From JAZDKP01 sp043802925 (GTDB lineage: Bacteria > Fibrobacterota > OXYB2-FULL-49-7 > JAEUSG01): DNA of 22,535 bases. The stretch covers positions 1-22,535 of the forward strand of contig JAZDKP010000019.1 in the NCBI GenBank assembly GCA_043802925.1, given 5' to 3'. Shown one piece after another: positions 6,671-14,498 of the stretch. A program made the position numbers and the translations under genes. The notes below the pieces were generated by a model. It ran no database searches and had not been told where the DNA came from. It saw only the letters and a program-made list of their open reading frames with translations. The stretch's first letter is position 1. Each line of letters starts with the position of its first letter.

Positions 6671-7739
6671 AGTTGAAAACAGCGATCGAAAAATCTGGGA
6701 TAACTGCGCATCCGTCTATGAGGAACGCATCGTCTCGGGACATCCCAACGTGACCGCCTATGAGGCTTTTGAAGAGGATTTTCTGGACGCGCTTCTAATA
6801 CATCTTGGGCGGGATTGCGGACGAACGATGCAATTGTATGATTTCGGCTGCGGGTCCGGCCGGCTTCACCTGCGTTATGCGCTGAAATCCATTGACCTTC
6901 AGGACCACCCCCGTGGTGTTCAACGGGCCGTCCAGGCTGCGCGCGCCAACAGACCCGATTACGCCTATTGTCCGGTCTTCAACAAACGCCTGATTCATAT
7001 CAGTGGCGTTGATTTTTCGGCCCGAATGATATCTCTGGCGCGGGAAAAACTGGCAAGCTCCGGATTATCAAAACTGGAGCCCTGTTTTTTCAGTTTCGAC
7101 CTTGGGTCGGCCCTGAACGTACCTCCTTACCGGGGCAAGGCGACACCTGTCGCGGTAAGTGTATGCAACTCCATCGGCGTCATGCAGGGACCGGCAGGGG
7201 CGCGTATGCTGTTTGATAGCATGCGGAAATATGTTCAGAAAAGGCGCGGGATAGCCGTTATCAGCGCCTACCGCAAGGATGCGCTCTTGTCGTTCGGACT
7301 GGGTAATTACGAATCCACCTTAAATGTGAGCGGGCAGCCGTCGTGGCTTACTCCCAAAACCTACGCCTCGGGCGTAAACACACTGCTGCCCCGCTCTTAT
7401 AAAACCGCTTTTGACCCCTCGGCAAACATCCTTGTAGACGTTTATGATGCCCGACACCGACTTGTTGCCGCCGGGGTGAACCTGAAACGGAACCCAAAAG
7501 ACGTGGCAGCGACGCTGTCAAGCGGCCGCATCACCACCGGCACGGGTTATACCTCCAACTGGTACAGCGTCCGCCAGTTCAAGGAATGGATCCGTGACTG
7601 CTGGCCGCGCGGTTCATCTTACCATATCGAAGGCCGGCGCCTGGATGTTCTCCGCGGAAGGCCTGCCCAACTGGCCATACTGGATGGCACCGGCGCACTC
7701 AAAGGGTTTTTCAGCCGATGGGGTATCCCTTGTTCCTGA
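6651..7739 (+). CDS. SAM-dependent class I methyltransferase
   Basis: A 362-residue protein with a Rossmann methyltransferase core. Motif I is DFGCGSGR (64-71). An acidic-strand motif VDFSARMISLAREKL follows near 120, and a motif resembling post-II (VAVSVCNSIGVMQG) near 165. The C-terminal part (200-362) is less familiar and may set substrate specificity. The start is the ATG at 6651, seven bases after a perfect GAGGAGG (6638-6644); the frame is open to 6603 but those codons lie inside the racemase gene. It overlaps the racemase stop by 20 bases. It probably methylates a small molecule made or processed by its neighbours; the substrate is unknown. Confidence 0.8.
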   Translation: MSSLLHKVENSDRKIWDNCASVYEERIVSGHPNVTAYEAFEEDFLDALLIHLGRDCGRTMQLYDFGCGSGRLHLRYALKSIDLQDHPRGVQRAVQAARANRPDYAYCPVFNKRLIHISGVDFSARMISLAREKLASSGLSKLEPCFFSFDLGSALNVPPYRGKATPVAVSVCNSIGVMQGPAGARMLFDSMRKYVQKRRGIAVISAYRKDALLSFGLGNYESTLNVSGQPSWLTPKTYASGVNTLLPRSYKTAFDPSANILVDVYDARHRLVAAGVNLKRNPKDVAATLSSGRITTGTGYTSNWYSVRQFKEWIRDCWPRGSSYHIEGRRLDVLRGRPAQLAILDGTGALKGFFSRWGIPCS

Positions 7740-7781
7740 AAGATTATACAGTCCTGTCTTTCATAGGGATAGTTTTAGAGC

Positions 7782-9266
7782 ATGACTAACGAAATCATCC
7801 TGTGGACCATCATCGGCGGCTACATGCTGTTCATCGTGGTCAAGGGGCTATTGAAGGCGCGGGAAATCCATGATTCGGATGATTTTATCGTTGCGGGCAG
7901 GAATGTGGCATGGTTCCCGCTGCTCTGCACCATGGGGGCCACGGTCATCGGCGGCGGGGCGTCCATCGGCGCCATCGGGAAAACCTATGACTGGGGCTTG
8001 CTCATGCTGGTCGTTTCCACCGGCTGGTACCTTCATTTCATCCTTTCGGGCCTGCTGGTGGCGCCCCAGTTCCGCGAAGCGCGTCTTTATACCGTAGCCG
8101 GCTTTTTCGGCCTCCGGTTCGGCGAAAAACCGCGTTTTGTCATGCTGGTTTTATCGCTCCTGTTTTCGGTCTTTGTCGTGGCGGCTCAGATGGCCGCGTT
8201 CGGCTCCGTGCTGTCCGCCATTCTGCCGCAGTTTGCGGGGGCAAAGTCCGTGCTCCGATTGGCCATTCTGGTCGGTGGCATTATTGTGGTGGCTTACAGC
8301 ACCGCGGGCGGGCTGAAGGCGGTCATTGCCACCGATAAATACCAGTTCATCATCCTGCTGGCCGGGTTCGCCGTCACGCTCAGTTTCTGCATCCCTGATA
8401 TCACTCATTCCTGGGACACGGTAAGGGAACGCATCAAGCCCGAATTCTTTCTTCTGCATGGGGGGAAGGGGTGGCTGTTCCTGGTCACAACGTTCCTCGC
8501 CTTCTTCTTGGGCGAAACATTCGCACCTGGCTATGTGACGCGTTACTGCGTAGGCCGGAACATTAAGGAGACAAAAATCGGGATTGTGGGCGCGGGAGTA
8601 TTCCTGGCCCTTGTTTTTCCGGTTGTCCTGTTTTTTATCGCCATTTACGCGCGCCTCCATTTTCCAAACGCCAACCCGCAGGAGGCCCTTCCGCTGGTAC
8701 TGAAAGAGCTGAACAACCCGGTGGTAGGCGGGCTCATGATTGGCGCCCTGTTCATGGCCGTCATGTCGTCCGCGGATTCGGCACTGAATTCAACGACCGC
8801 CATCTTTGTCAAAGACCTTTTTGAACATCAACTGAAGATGAAGGAATCCAAACCGGGCCGCATGCTTGCCCTGGCCCGCCTTTGCACGATTGCTCTCGGG
8901 GGGATTGCCATTCTCATCGCAATCCTCTGGTCGGATATTATCGGTTTATTGCTGTTCACGTATCACATATGGGCGCCGGCCGTCATTCTTCCTGTCATTC
9001 TAGGCGCGATAAAGCGCGAAAAGTCGATGCAATATTCCCGTCCGGTGTTCATCACCATGGTCGCTACCACGCTCGTGACGTTGACATACCGGTTTATACC
9101 GGTTTTGGAAACGCACGCCCTTGGCCGGCACCTACCTCCCGAAGTATTCTCCTTTATCCGGCAATGTGACCCTTCGGTCTTCGGTGTTTTCTTTTCGCTG
9201 CTGTGCTTTGCGGGAATCGTGTCCGCAGGCAGGCTGGTCAAAGGCAATCGATTGAATTTTAACTGA
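7782..9266 (+). CDS. Sodium:solute symporter (SSS family)
   Basis: A 494-residue integral membrane protein with about 13 hydrophobic segments. It shows the SSS-family N-terminal signature: a first helix, then DDFIVAGRNVAWFPLLCTMGAT and a Gly-rich GGGASIGA stretch. A later helix carries AVMSSADSALNS, the usual Ser-rich sodium-site segment. Members use the inward Na+ gradient to import sugars, amino acids, pantothenate, proline or organic acids; the substrate cannot be read from sequence. It sits 42 bases after the methyltransferase gene and 12 before the MscS gene. The context suggests it imports the compound handled by the upstream acetyltransferase, racemase and methyltransferase, which is inference. 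The ribosome site is weak (TAGGGAT, far from the ATG). Confidence 0.9.
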   Translation: MTNEIILWTIIGGYMLFIVVKGLLKAREIHDSDDFIVAGRNVAWFPLLCTMGATVIGGGASIGAIGKTYDWGLLMLVVSTGWYLHFILSGLLVAPQFREARLYTVAGFFGLRFGEKPRFVMLVLSLLFSVFVVAAQMAAFGSVLSAILPQFAGAKSVLRLAILVGGIIVVAYSTAGGLKAVIATDKYQFIILLAGFAVTLSFCIPDITHSWDTVRERIKPEFFLLHGGKGWLFLVTTFLAFFLGETFAPGYVTRYCVGRNIKETKIGIVGAGVFLALVFPVVLFFIAIYARLHFPNANPQEALPLVLKELNNPVVGGLMIGALFMAVMSSADSALNSTTAIFVKDLFEHQLKMKESKPGRMLALARLCTIALGGIAILIAILWSDIIGLLLFTYHIWAPAVILPVILGAIKREKSMQYSRPVFITMVATTLVTLTYRFIPVLETHALGRHLPPEVFSFIRQCDPSVFGVFFSLLCFAGIVSAGRLVKGNRLNFN

Positions 9267-9278
9267 AACAGGTGCTTA

Positions 9279-10379
9279 ATGGATAGTTTATCCGCCATTC
9301 TCAAGAACTGGGGTGAAATGCAGCGCTTTGTTTTTTTGGCCGTGATTCCCATGGCATGTATTGCGGCGCGGTTTGTTTTTCTGACCGTGATGAGGACCCG
9401 CATCAAAAGACTCACGGAACGCACCAAAACGGAATACGATGACCGTCTGCTGGAGGCCCTTATCCCGCCCGCGGTCTATTTCATTTATCTGGCCGGCTAT
9501 TACCTGTTTGTCCAGGCTGCGGAACTGGACGGCCGTCCCCTGAAATACGCCTATATCCTCCTTAAGCTCTTCGTCGGCTTCAATAGCACCTACATGGCCT
9601 TCCGCCTTATCAATGTGGTGGAACTGTATTTTCTAAAGCTGGCCGATCGGTCGGACAACGCCCTGGACAGCCAGTTCGCTGCCACGCTCCGGAAAGCACT
9701 GAAACTGCTCGTGCTTGTCGTTGCAGCTATTGTCATTGCGGACAACCTCGGGTACAACGTGTCGGGCCTTATTGCGGGTCTGGGAATCGGCGGGCTTGCC
9801 GTGGCCCTTGCCGCGCAGGACACGCTGGCCAACTTTTTCGGCTCCATCACGCTGGTGATGGACAAGCCTTTCAAAGTGCAGGAGCGGATAAAAGTCATGA
9901 CCTATGACGGCATTATTGAAAAGATCGGGCTCCGCTCGGTCCGTCTCCGGACCTTCGACGGCCATCTGGTGACCATTCCCAACAAGGAACTCGCCAACGC
10001 TTCCATCGAAAATGTGTCCGAACGGCAGACCATCCGGACGCTCGGACGCCTGAACCTGACGTATGCGGTTTCGTCCGAAGAAATCGAGCAGGCGATTTCG
10101 CTGGTCCGGAAAATCCTGGAAAGCACGGACCACGTAACGAAGGAATACAAAGTCTATTTTGAAAAGTTCGCGAGCTATTCCCTGGACTTGTATTATGTTT
10201 ACTGGGTCTCGCCCGCGGATTACTGGCTATCCATGGAAATAAACGAAAAAATCAACCTGGCTGTTAAACGGGCGTTTGACGCCAGAGGCATCGCGTTCGC
10301 CTTTCCCACACAGACCATCCAGCTTGAAAGACCGGACGCACAAATCCGAAACCCAAAAGAATCAGAGCAAAGGGTTTGA
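9279..10379 (+). CDS. MscS-family mechanosensitive ion channel
   Basis: A 366-residue channel. Hydrophobic helices lie near 15-37, 62-80 and 90-110, followed by the family pore helix (about 160-190) with its alternating small residues, GLIAGLGIGGLAVALAAQDT, and the FFGSITL kink. The cytoplasmic beta domain follows (PFKVQERIKV, LRTFDGHLVTIPNKELANA), then an alpha/beta domain. Such channels open under membrane tension and release solutes on osmotic downshock. AGG at 9270-9272 is six bases from the ATG. It is last in the plus-strand cluster and ends seven bases from the convergent CNNM/CorC gene, with no obvious terminator between. Confidence 0.92.
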   Translation: MDSLSAILKNWGEMQRFVFLAVIPMACIAARFVFLTVMRTRIKRLTERTKTEYDDRLLEALIPPAVYFIYLAGYYLFVQAAELDGRPLKYAYILLKLFVGFNSTYMAFRLINVVELYFLKLADRSDNALDSQFAATLRKALKLLVLVVAAIVIADNLGYNVSGLIAGLGIGGLAVALAAQDTLANFFGSITLVMDKPFKVQERIKVMTYDGIIEKIGLRSVRLRTFDGHLVTIPNKELANASIENVSERQTIRTLGRLNLTYAVSSEEIEQAISLVRKILESTDHVTKEYKVYFEKFASYSLDLYYVYWVSPADYWLSMEINEKINLAVKRAFDARGIAFAFPTQTIQLERPDAQIRNPKESEQRV

Positions 10380-10386
10380 ATTCTTT

Positions 10387-11751
10387 TTAAACTTGGCTTT
10401 CTGGCGTGGTATCGTTCTTTAACGTGGCAGGAACGTGTCCGGATTCGGGCGCAGGCTGTTTTACCCGTTCAATCAATATTTTAACGAGATGCGTCTTGGC
10501 GGCATCCATGATTGCGAATTTAAGGTTTTCCCATTGAAAATATTCGCCTTCCTGCGGAATGTGGCCCAGGTGATTGATGACGAACCCTCCCAGTGTGTTG
10601 AAGGATTCCTCCTCATCCAGCGGGTGTGTTATGTTGAAATGGCTCTTGAAATCATCGAAGGAAAGCGCCGCGTCAGCCAGCCAGGCATTGTCCGATTGCT
10701 TGATGATTGAAGGGACTTCCTCTGAAGGGTTATCGGGAATATCGCCCACCAGGGCATCCAGAATATCCTCTGTGGATATCGCGCCGACCAGGTCACCGTA
10801 TTCATCGACCACGAGCGCGTACTGTGTTTTACGGGATTTAAACTTTTCAAGAACAAGCAGCGCCGGCATGCTCTCATTAATGTATAGCGGCTTCTTCAAA
10901 AGCGGACGCAACTCTGTGGGCCGGGTAAGGTCCGGCTGATTCAGCAGATCCTTTACGTGAAGAATTCCGATGACATTGGCCATGGATTTGGAAACAATGG
11001 GAAGATAATCATATTGGGTTGCGGAGGCTTTCTCGTACAATTCGGATATGGGGCTGGTAAAATAATGGCACTGTATCTGGGAACGCGGGGTCATAATCGC
11101 CCTGGCTTTTTTATCGCCGAACCGGAAAACGCGCTCAACCATCTCTCTTTCCGAAGGATTTACCGCTCCTTCCCGTGCTCCCTGGGCAATAAGATGGCGG
11201 ATGTCGTCCTCCGTCACCAGAGCGTCTGCTGAAGGTTTCAGGTGCAGAATATAAAAAACGGAATCCGTAATCCAGCTCAGGAATTTAACGATGGGGAATC
11301 CGAGAGCCGAAACCCATTGCATGGGAAGGGCGAATAAAATGGCGATTTTCTCCGGCGCATGCAGGGCGATGCGTTTGGGGATGAGTTCGCCCAGGATGAC
11401 CGATAAAAACGTAATTCCGGTCACCACAAGAACGATGCTGATGCCTTCGGCATGCGGCACCAGGAGCGGATGTTGAAGCAACAGCGGCTTAAAGGCATTG
11501 GCTACTTTAGCGCCTCCGAATGCGCCTAAAAAAATACTGATAAGCGTGATTCCGAATTGGACGGTGGACAAAAACCGGGTAGGCGACCCGGCCAGGTCAA
11601 TGGCAGCCCGCGCCCCTTTGTTGCCCCTGTCCGCGGATTTCTGGAGACGCGACTTGCGCGCGGAGATAATGGCGATTTCCGCCATCGCGAAGAGTCCGTT
11701 TAAAAGAATAAGAAAAACAACAATCAGTATCCGGGACTGTAAGCTTTCCAT
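10387..11751 (-). CDS. CNNM/CorC-type (HlyC family) CBS-domain membrane protein
   Basis: A 454-residue protein with the standard layout. A DUF21/CNNM transmembrane domain comes first (about 1-190; first helix ILIVVFLILLNGLFAMAEIA). A pair of CBS domains follows (about 205-330; MTPRSQIQ at the first, YALVVDEYGDLVGAISTEDIL in the second). A CorC_HlyC C-terminal domain covers about 345-425. Family members are linked to Mg2+ or other cation transport and regulation at the inner membrane; the old 'hemolysin' label is not informative. I use the ATG at 11751. A TTG at 11760 is possible, and neither has a clear ribosome site. It is transcribed alone, convergent with the MscS gene and divergent from the diguanylate cyclase gene. 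Confidence 0.88.
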   Translation of the reverse strand: MESLQSRILIVVFLILLNGLFAMAEIAIISARKSRLQKSADRGNKGARAAIDLAGSPTRFLSTVQFGITLISIFLGAFGGAKVANAFKPLLLQHPLLVPHAEGISIVLVVTGITFLSVILGELIPKRIALHAPEKIAILFALPMQWVSALGFPIVKFLSWITDSVFYILHLKPSADALVTEDDIRHLIAQGAREGAVNPSEREMVERVFRFGDKKARAIMTPRSQIQCHYFTSPISELYEKASATQYDYLPIVSKSMANVIGILHVKDLLNQPDLTRPTELRPLLKKPLYINESMPALLVLEKFKSRKTQYALVVDEYGDLVGAISTEDILDALVGDIPDNPSEEVPSIIKQSDNAWLADAALSFDDFKSHFNITHPLDEEESFNTLGGFVINHLGHIPQEGEYFQWENLKFAIMDAAKTHLVKILIERVKQPAPESGHVPATLKNDTTPESQV

Positions 11752-11936
11752 GCTGGTCAATATAATAAATATGCAGCTTTCTTATTTTCTGATAGTTTGT
11801 AAATTTCAAGCAGTTGCCCCGTTCCGTTGTTTATGTTGGCGTCACATGTGCCTGAATCACAAGGGGTGACCGCATTATGATTTAAATTCATTGCTTTGTG
11901 CGTAAATGTATACTATTGTATTGTCGAGGTATTACC
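11752..11936. promoter_or_regulatory. Divergent intergenic region before the diguanylate cyclase
   Basis: 185 bases separating divergent genes, AT-rich at both ends. Toward the diguanylate cyclase, TATACT at 11909-11914 is a good -10 hexamer, but the best 16-base-spaced -35 is the poor TTCATT (11887-11892). Toward the CNNM/CorC gene, TTGAAA with a 17-base spacer leads only to a poor -10. No gene or clear operator is visible. Confidence 0.35.
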
Positions 11937-12785
11937 ATGAATTGGGTCAAAATCAAATTAAGCAGCAAGCACAAAACACTGTTTTTCATTATAAGCCTCC
12001 TCCTGTTATCGGCCGTGTTTTTTGTAGACATCAAGCTCTTGCCACCGGATTTAATACTATTATTGCCGTATATCATAATAATATCATTCGCCACTTTTTT
12101 TATCGGCGATGCGGCGGGCTTACTGTTGTCCGCTATTTCTGTAGTATTCTGGTTTCTTTCCAAGACGGGCTTGCTGGCAACGTTTACTCAGTCGTTGATT
12201 GTTAATACGGTAATAAAAACCATATTCATCACGATACAGTTTATGCTGGTGCGGTATATTAAAATCATATATTCAAAAATAGAAGAATTGTCTATCATTG
12301 ACGTACTTACTGAACTGAATAATCGAAGGGGTTTTGATTTCCTGGCCCGGTATGAGTTGAAACAAATCGCCCGAAAAGGCGAATACGTCTCTTTAGCGTC
12401 CATGGATATTGACAATTTCAAGAAAGTGAACGATACCAGAGGACATGCCGAGGGAGACCGTGTGCTGAAAGCGCTTGCCGCGGCAATAAAAACAACCACA
12501 CGTAATATTGATGTTTCTGCGCGGTTGGGCGGTGACGAGTTTTGTGTTTTGTTTCCCAATGCGGATTCCACTGAAATGAAGAACATCATAAGCCGGATGG
12601 TTGACAGCTTTCGCCGGTCCTCTGAAGCGTTCACATGGAACGTGTCTTTAAGCGTGGGTGTTTTTACAACAAAGGCCGAAATCGAATTGGAAGCGTTGCT
12701 GAAGAGCGGCGACAGGTTGATGTATAAGGCAAAAGCAGGCGGGAAAAACAGAATTGAGTATGACGTCGACACCTCTTCCGGGTAA
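11937..12785 (+). CDS. Membrane-anchored diguanylate cyclase (GGDEF)
   Basis: A 282-residue protein that makes cyclic di-GMP from two GTP. Residues 12-110 hold about four membrane helices of a KdpD/DUF4118-like sensor type (PPDLILLLPYIII, then FFIGDAAGLLLSAIS). The catalytic domain covers about 118-275 with an intact GGDEF (198-202), MDIDNFKKVND, and GHAEGD. An inhibitory I-site RNID (189-192) sits exactly five residues before GGDEF, so product feedback is likely. The ATG at 11937 is preferred: GAGG (11925-11928) is eight bases upstream, while the longer frame from a GTG at 11898 adds 13 unlikely residues. The membrane half is much more AT-rich than neighbouring genes, which may just reflect hydrophobic codons or may indicate transfer. 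Confidence 0.92.
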   Translation: MNWVKIKLSSKHKTLFFIISLLLLSAVFFVDIKLLPPDLILLLPYIIIISFATFFIGDAAGLLLSAISVVFWFLSKTGLLATFTQSLIVNTVIKTIFITIQFMLVRYIKIIYSKIEELSIIDVLTELNNRRGFDFLARYELKQIARKGEYVSLASMDIDNFKKVNDTRGHAEGDRVLKALAAAIKTTTRNIDVSARLGGDEFCVLFPNADSTEMKNIISRMVDSFRRSSEAFTWNVSLSVGVFTTKAEIELEALLKSGDRLMYKAKAGGKNRIEYDVDTSSG

Positions 12786-12873
12786 AACGATTCCTGTGCA
12801 CAATTAGTGGCAGTAAAGGCCAAAATCACCCGGGGCCCACAAATTGTTTCCAAATCCGTGATAAAATGCAAGA

Positions 12874-12894
12874 ATATCCGGTACAACCGGGTAT
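12874..12894. repeat. Hairpin between the diguanylate cyclase and the TetR operon
   Basis: ATATCCGGT (12874-12882) pairs with ACCGGGTAT (12886-12894) around an ACA loop, nine pairs including one T-G wobble. It lies about 90 bases past the diguanylate cyclase stop. The following bases are ATCCCCCGC, so it is not a normal intrinsic terminator. It could be a protein-binding site or a weak transcription-stop structure. Confidence 0.4.
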
Positions 12895-12925
12895 ATCCCC
12901 CGCAAACAATGACAGAAAACAGCGC

Positions 12926-12954
12926 TTGACTTATCCAAAGCGTTTGATTATATT
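12926..12954 (+). promoter_or_regulatory. Sigma-70-type promoter of the TetR operon
   Basis: TTGACT (12926-12931) and TATATT (12949-12954) are separated by exactly 17 bases, close to the TTGACA/TATAAT consensus. Transcription should start near 12961, inside the palindrome at 12955-12976. The first gene starts at 12994 with a strong AAGGAGG. This is the best-looking promoter in the window. Confidence 0.7.
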
Positions 12955-12976
12955 AGTAAGTAAGCGCTCACTCACT
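12955..12976. promoter_or_regulatory. Palindromic operator, probable TetR-family binding site
   Basis: A 22-base palindrome with half-sites AGTAAGTAAGC and GCTCACTCACT. The right half reads AGTGAGTGAGC on the other strand, so 9 of 11 positions match. It directly abuts the -10 element and covers the expected transcript start, the classic place for repression. Its size, AGCGCT centre and position fit TetR-family operators, and a TetR regulator is encoded as the second gene downstream. Autoregulation is inferred. Confidence 0.65.
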
Positions 12977-12993
12977 CTTAAAGGAGGCATCCT

Positions 12994-13353
12994 ATGGGTT
13001 ACTGGACTGAAGTAAAAGACGTGGTTCTCAAGGGCATGGACCTTGCCGCGGCAAACATCAAGGAAGGCGCCGGCGTCGCAATCGAGAACATCAAGCAAGG
13101 GGCCGGCACGGCTGTAGAAAAAGGTAAAGAAGGGGTGGCGTACGCCCAGTTGAAAAAAAACCTCTTTCTTCAGCATCGCAAGCTGCATACCCTCCTCGCC
13201 GACCTTGGGGACTTGACGCGCGACCTGTACAAGGATGGAAAAGACATCTACAAAGATGATAAATTGCAGAAGATTATGGAGCAGGTGGTGCAAATGGAGA
13301 CGGAATGCAAACGCATGGAACAGGAAATAGACGGCCTTGGCAAAAAAGTTTAA
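12994..13353 (+). CDS. Small amphipathic protein with 11-residue repeats
   Basis: A 119-residue protein with no signal peptide or membrane helix. Residues 21-53 are three consecutive 11-residue units: NIKEGAGVAIE, NIKQGAGTAVE, KGKEGVAYAQL. Such Lys/Glu-flanked hendecads are known from LEA proteins, apolipoproteins and synucleins, where they form long amphipathic helices on membranes. Residues 53-119 are highly charged and predicted helical or coiled-coil (Lys/Asp/Glu-rich, KDGKDIYKDDK, then QMETECKRMEQEI). I do not recognise a named family. It is the first gene behind the TetR-type operator, with AAGGAGG (12981-12987) six bases upstream, suggesting strong, inducible expression. A membrane-surface or stress-protection role is inference. 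Confidence 0.7.
   Translation: MGYWTEVKDVVLKGMDLAAANIKEGAGVAIENIKQGAGTAVEKGKEGVAYAQLKKNLFLQHRKLHTLLADLGDLTRDLYKDGKDIYKDDKLQKIMEQVVQMETECKRMEQEIDGLGKKV
13054..13152 (+). repeat. Three tandem 33-base coding repeats
   Basis: Units at 13054-13086, 13087-13119 and 13120-13152 encode the 11-residue repeats. The first two units match at 24 of 33 bases; the third is diverged. They share the AACATCAAG start (units 1 and 2) and the Gly-Ala-Gly centre, indicating internal duplication of an ancestral hendecad. Confidence 0.6.
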
Positions 13354-13374
13354 AACAGGTTGAATGGAGTGACC

Positions 13375-14019
13375 ATGAGCGCCAAAGCCATAAAACCGGT
13401 TTCGATTCACCAGCAGGCAATTCTGCAGGCGGCCAGGGAAATCATCGTCACCGAAGGGATGGAGGCGCTCACGGTCCGGGCCATTGCCGACCGGCTGGAA
13501 CTGACGGACGGGGCCCTCTACCGCCATTTCAAGAGCAAGGAAGATATTCTCGCCATGCTCATTGATGAAACCGAACAAACCCTCCTTGAGATGGTCCGCA
13601 CCGCCGGCCAAAAATCCGGGGATACGTTTGAAAAACTTGAAAACATCCTGTACTCGCATCTGTCGTACGCGGAACAACGGAAAGGGGTGACATTCATCCT
13701 CATTGCTTCAACCTACAATATTAAGGCCACCCGTCTGCGCGAAAAGATGTGGTATGTCATCGGCAGGTATCTGGACACCATCCGGGCCGTCCTGAATGAA
13801 GGTGTTCGGAAGGGCGTCCTCCGCAAAGACCTGGATGTCGAGGCCGCAAGCACCATATTTTTCGGTCTTATACAGTCCATGGTGACTTTTTGGGCCCTGA
13901 GCGGGTATCAGTATTCTATCCACGTTCGCCGATTAAGGACGATGTTTGACATTTATGCGAACGGTATCAAACAACCTTTAACGCAGGTTAAAAATTACAA
14001 GGCAATGATGGGCGGATGA
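13375..14019 (+). CDS. TetR/AcrR-family transcriptional regulator
   Basis: A 214-residue repressor. The N-terminal DNA-binding domain (about 10-58) has the TetR helix-turn-helix: ALTVRAIADRLELTDGALYRHFKSKEDIL. The C-terminal all-helical domain (about 70-205) would bind a ligand and dimerise; no ligand can be inferred. I prefer the ATG at 13375, with GGAG (13366-13369) five bases before it, over the upstream TTG at 13360. It follows the repeat-protein gene by 21 bases and probably shares its promoter, whose start is covered by a palindromic site, so it most likely represses its own operon. The following gap of 107 bases contains hairpins. Confidence 0.92.
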   Translation: MSAKAIKPVSIHQQAILQAAREIIVTEGMEALTVRAIADRLELTDGALYRHFKSKEDILAMLIDETEQTLLEMVRTAGQKSGDTFEKLENILYSHLSYAEQRKGVTFILIASTYNIKATRLREKMWYVIGRYLDTIRAVLNEGVRKGVLRKDLDVEAASTIFFGLIQSMVTFWALSGYQYSIHVRRLRTMFDIYANGIKQPLTQVKNYKAMMGG

Positions 14020-14126
14020 TTTTAAACCGCCCTTAAAATTAATGAGCAAGGGTGCAGCGGTAAGTTCCGTTGCAGGGCATGGATGGTCGGGCCGCCATTC
14101 GGTTAAAGAACTAACCGGAGGTTGCC
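14020..14126 (+). promoter_or_regulatory. Structured leader after the TetR gene
   Basis: A 107-base gap, the longest within this gene cluster. TGCAGCGG (14053-14060) pairs with CCGTTGCA (14067-14074), eight pairs with one wobble. ATGG/CCAT (14083-14098) may form a second hairpin. CGGTTA (14100-14105) pairs with TAACCG (14112-14117) and so masks the start of the CGGAGG ribosome site of the next gene. No promoter or T-run is evident. It may tune read-through or translation of the downstream genes, or be a processing site. Confidence 0.4.
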
Positions 14127-14480
14127 GTGAATGACAAACCCAAAACGCAAAAAAAACAAGATCCCCCCCCCGTTCCCATTCTCGGTCTTTTTCTAACGCT
14201 ATTCTGGGTGCTTGCTGGCAACTGTTCGCTGATTTATATCGCTTATTCCATCGGGTTCCGAAAGAACATCGAACCGGCACGGTATGCCATCCTGTATGTA
14301 CTGAACATCCTGGCGTTGATGGCCGCCCGGTATCTGGATATCCGCTTTTACCAAGGAAACACCACGGAAGGAGAACCGGCAACGCTGGAACATTGGATGG
14401 CATATACACGGAAACTGTTTATAATTGCATTTTTGCTTTTAATTGTTGTTTTTCTTGTCAGGGTGTTTATCGTGATTTAA
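14127..14480 (+). CDS. Small three-helix membrane protein (paralogue of 4045-4413)
   Basis: A 117-residue membrane protein with a polar Lys/Pro-rich N-terminus (about 16 residues) and three hydrophobic segments at about 17-40, 48-68 and 93-116. The conserved block GN-SLIY in helix 1 and ILY-N-AL-ARY-DIRF-G-T-EG after helix 2 match the protein at 4045-4413, so the two form a family. The start is GTG at 14127, with GGAGG (14117-14121) five bases upstream. An overlapping ATG at 14131 is in another frame. A run of eight C near the start (about 14164-14171) is a possible slippage site, but the frame is consistent with the paralogue. Function unknown; probably inner membrane. Confidence 0.75.
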   Translation: MNDKPKTQKKQDPPPVPILGLFLTLFWVLAGNCSLIYIAYSIGFRKNIEPARYAILYVLNILALMAARYLDIRFYQGNTTEGEPATLEHWMAYTRKLFIIAFLLLIVVFLVRVFIVI

Positions 14481-14498
14481 GACCGTTTGCGAGTACGA

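Noticed and set aside
10370..10400. Bidirectional terminator between the MscS and CNNM/CorC genes
   Set aside because: Only seven bases separate the stops; there is a short T-run but no GC-rich stem.
12931..13677. 248-codon minus-strand frame
   Set aside because: It lies opposite the repeat protein and the TetR helix-turn-helix, both recognisable on the plus strand; it is a shadow of GC-rich third positions.
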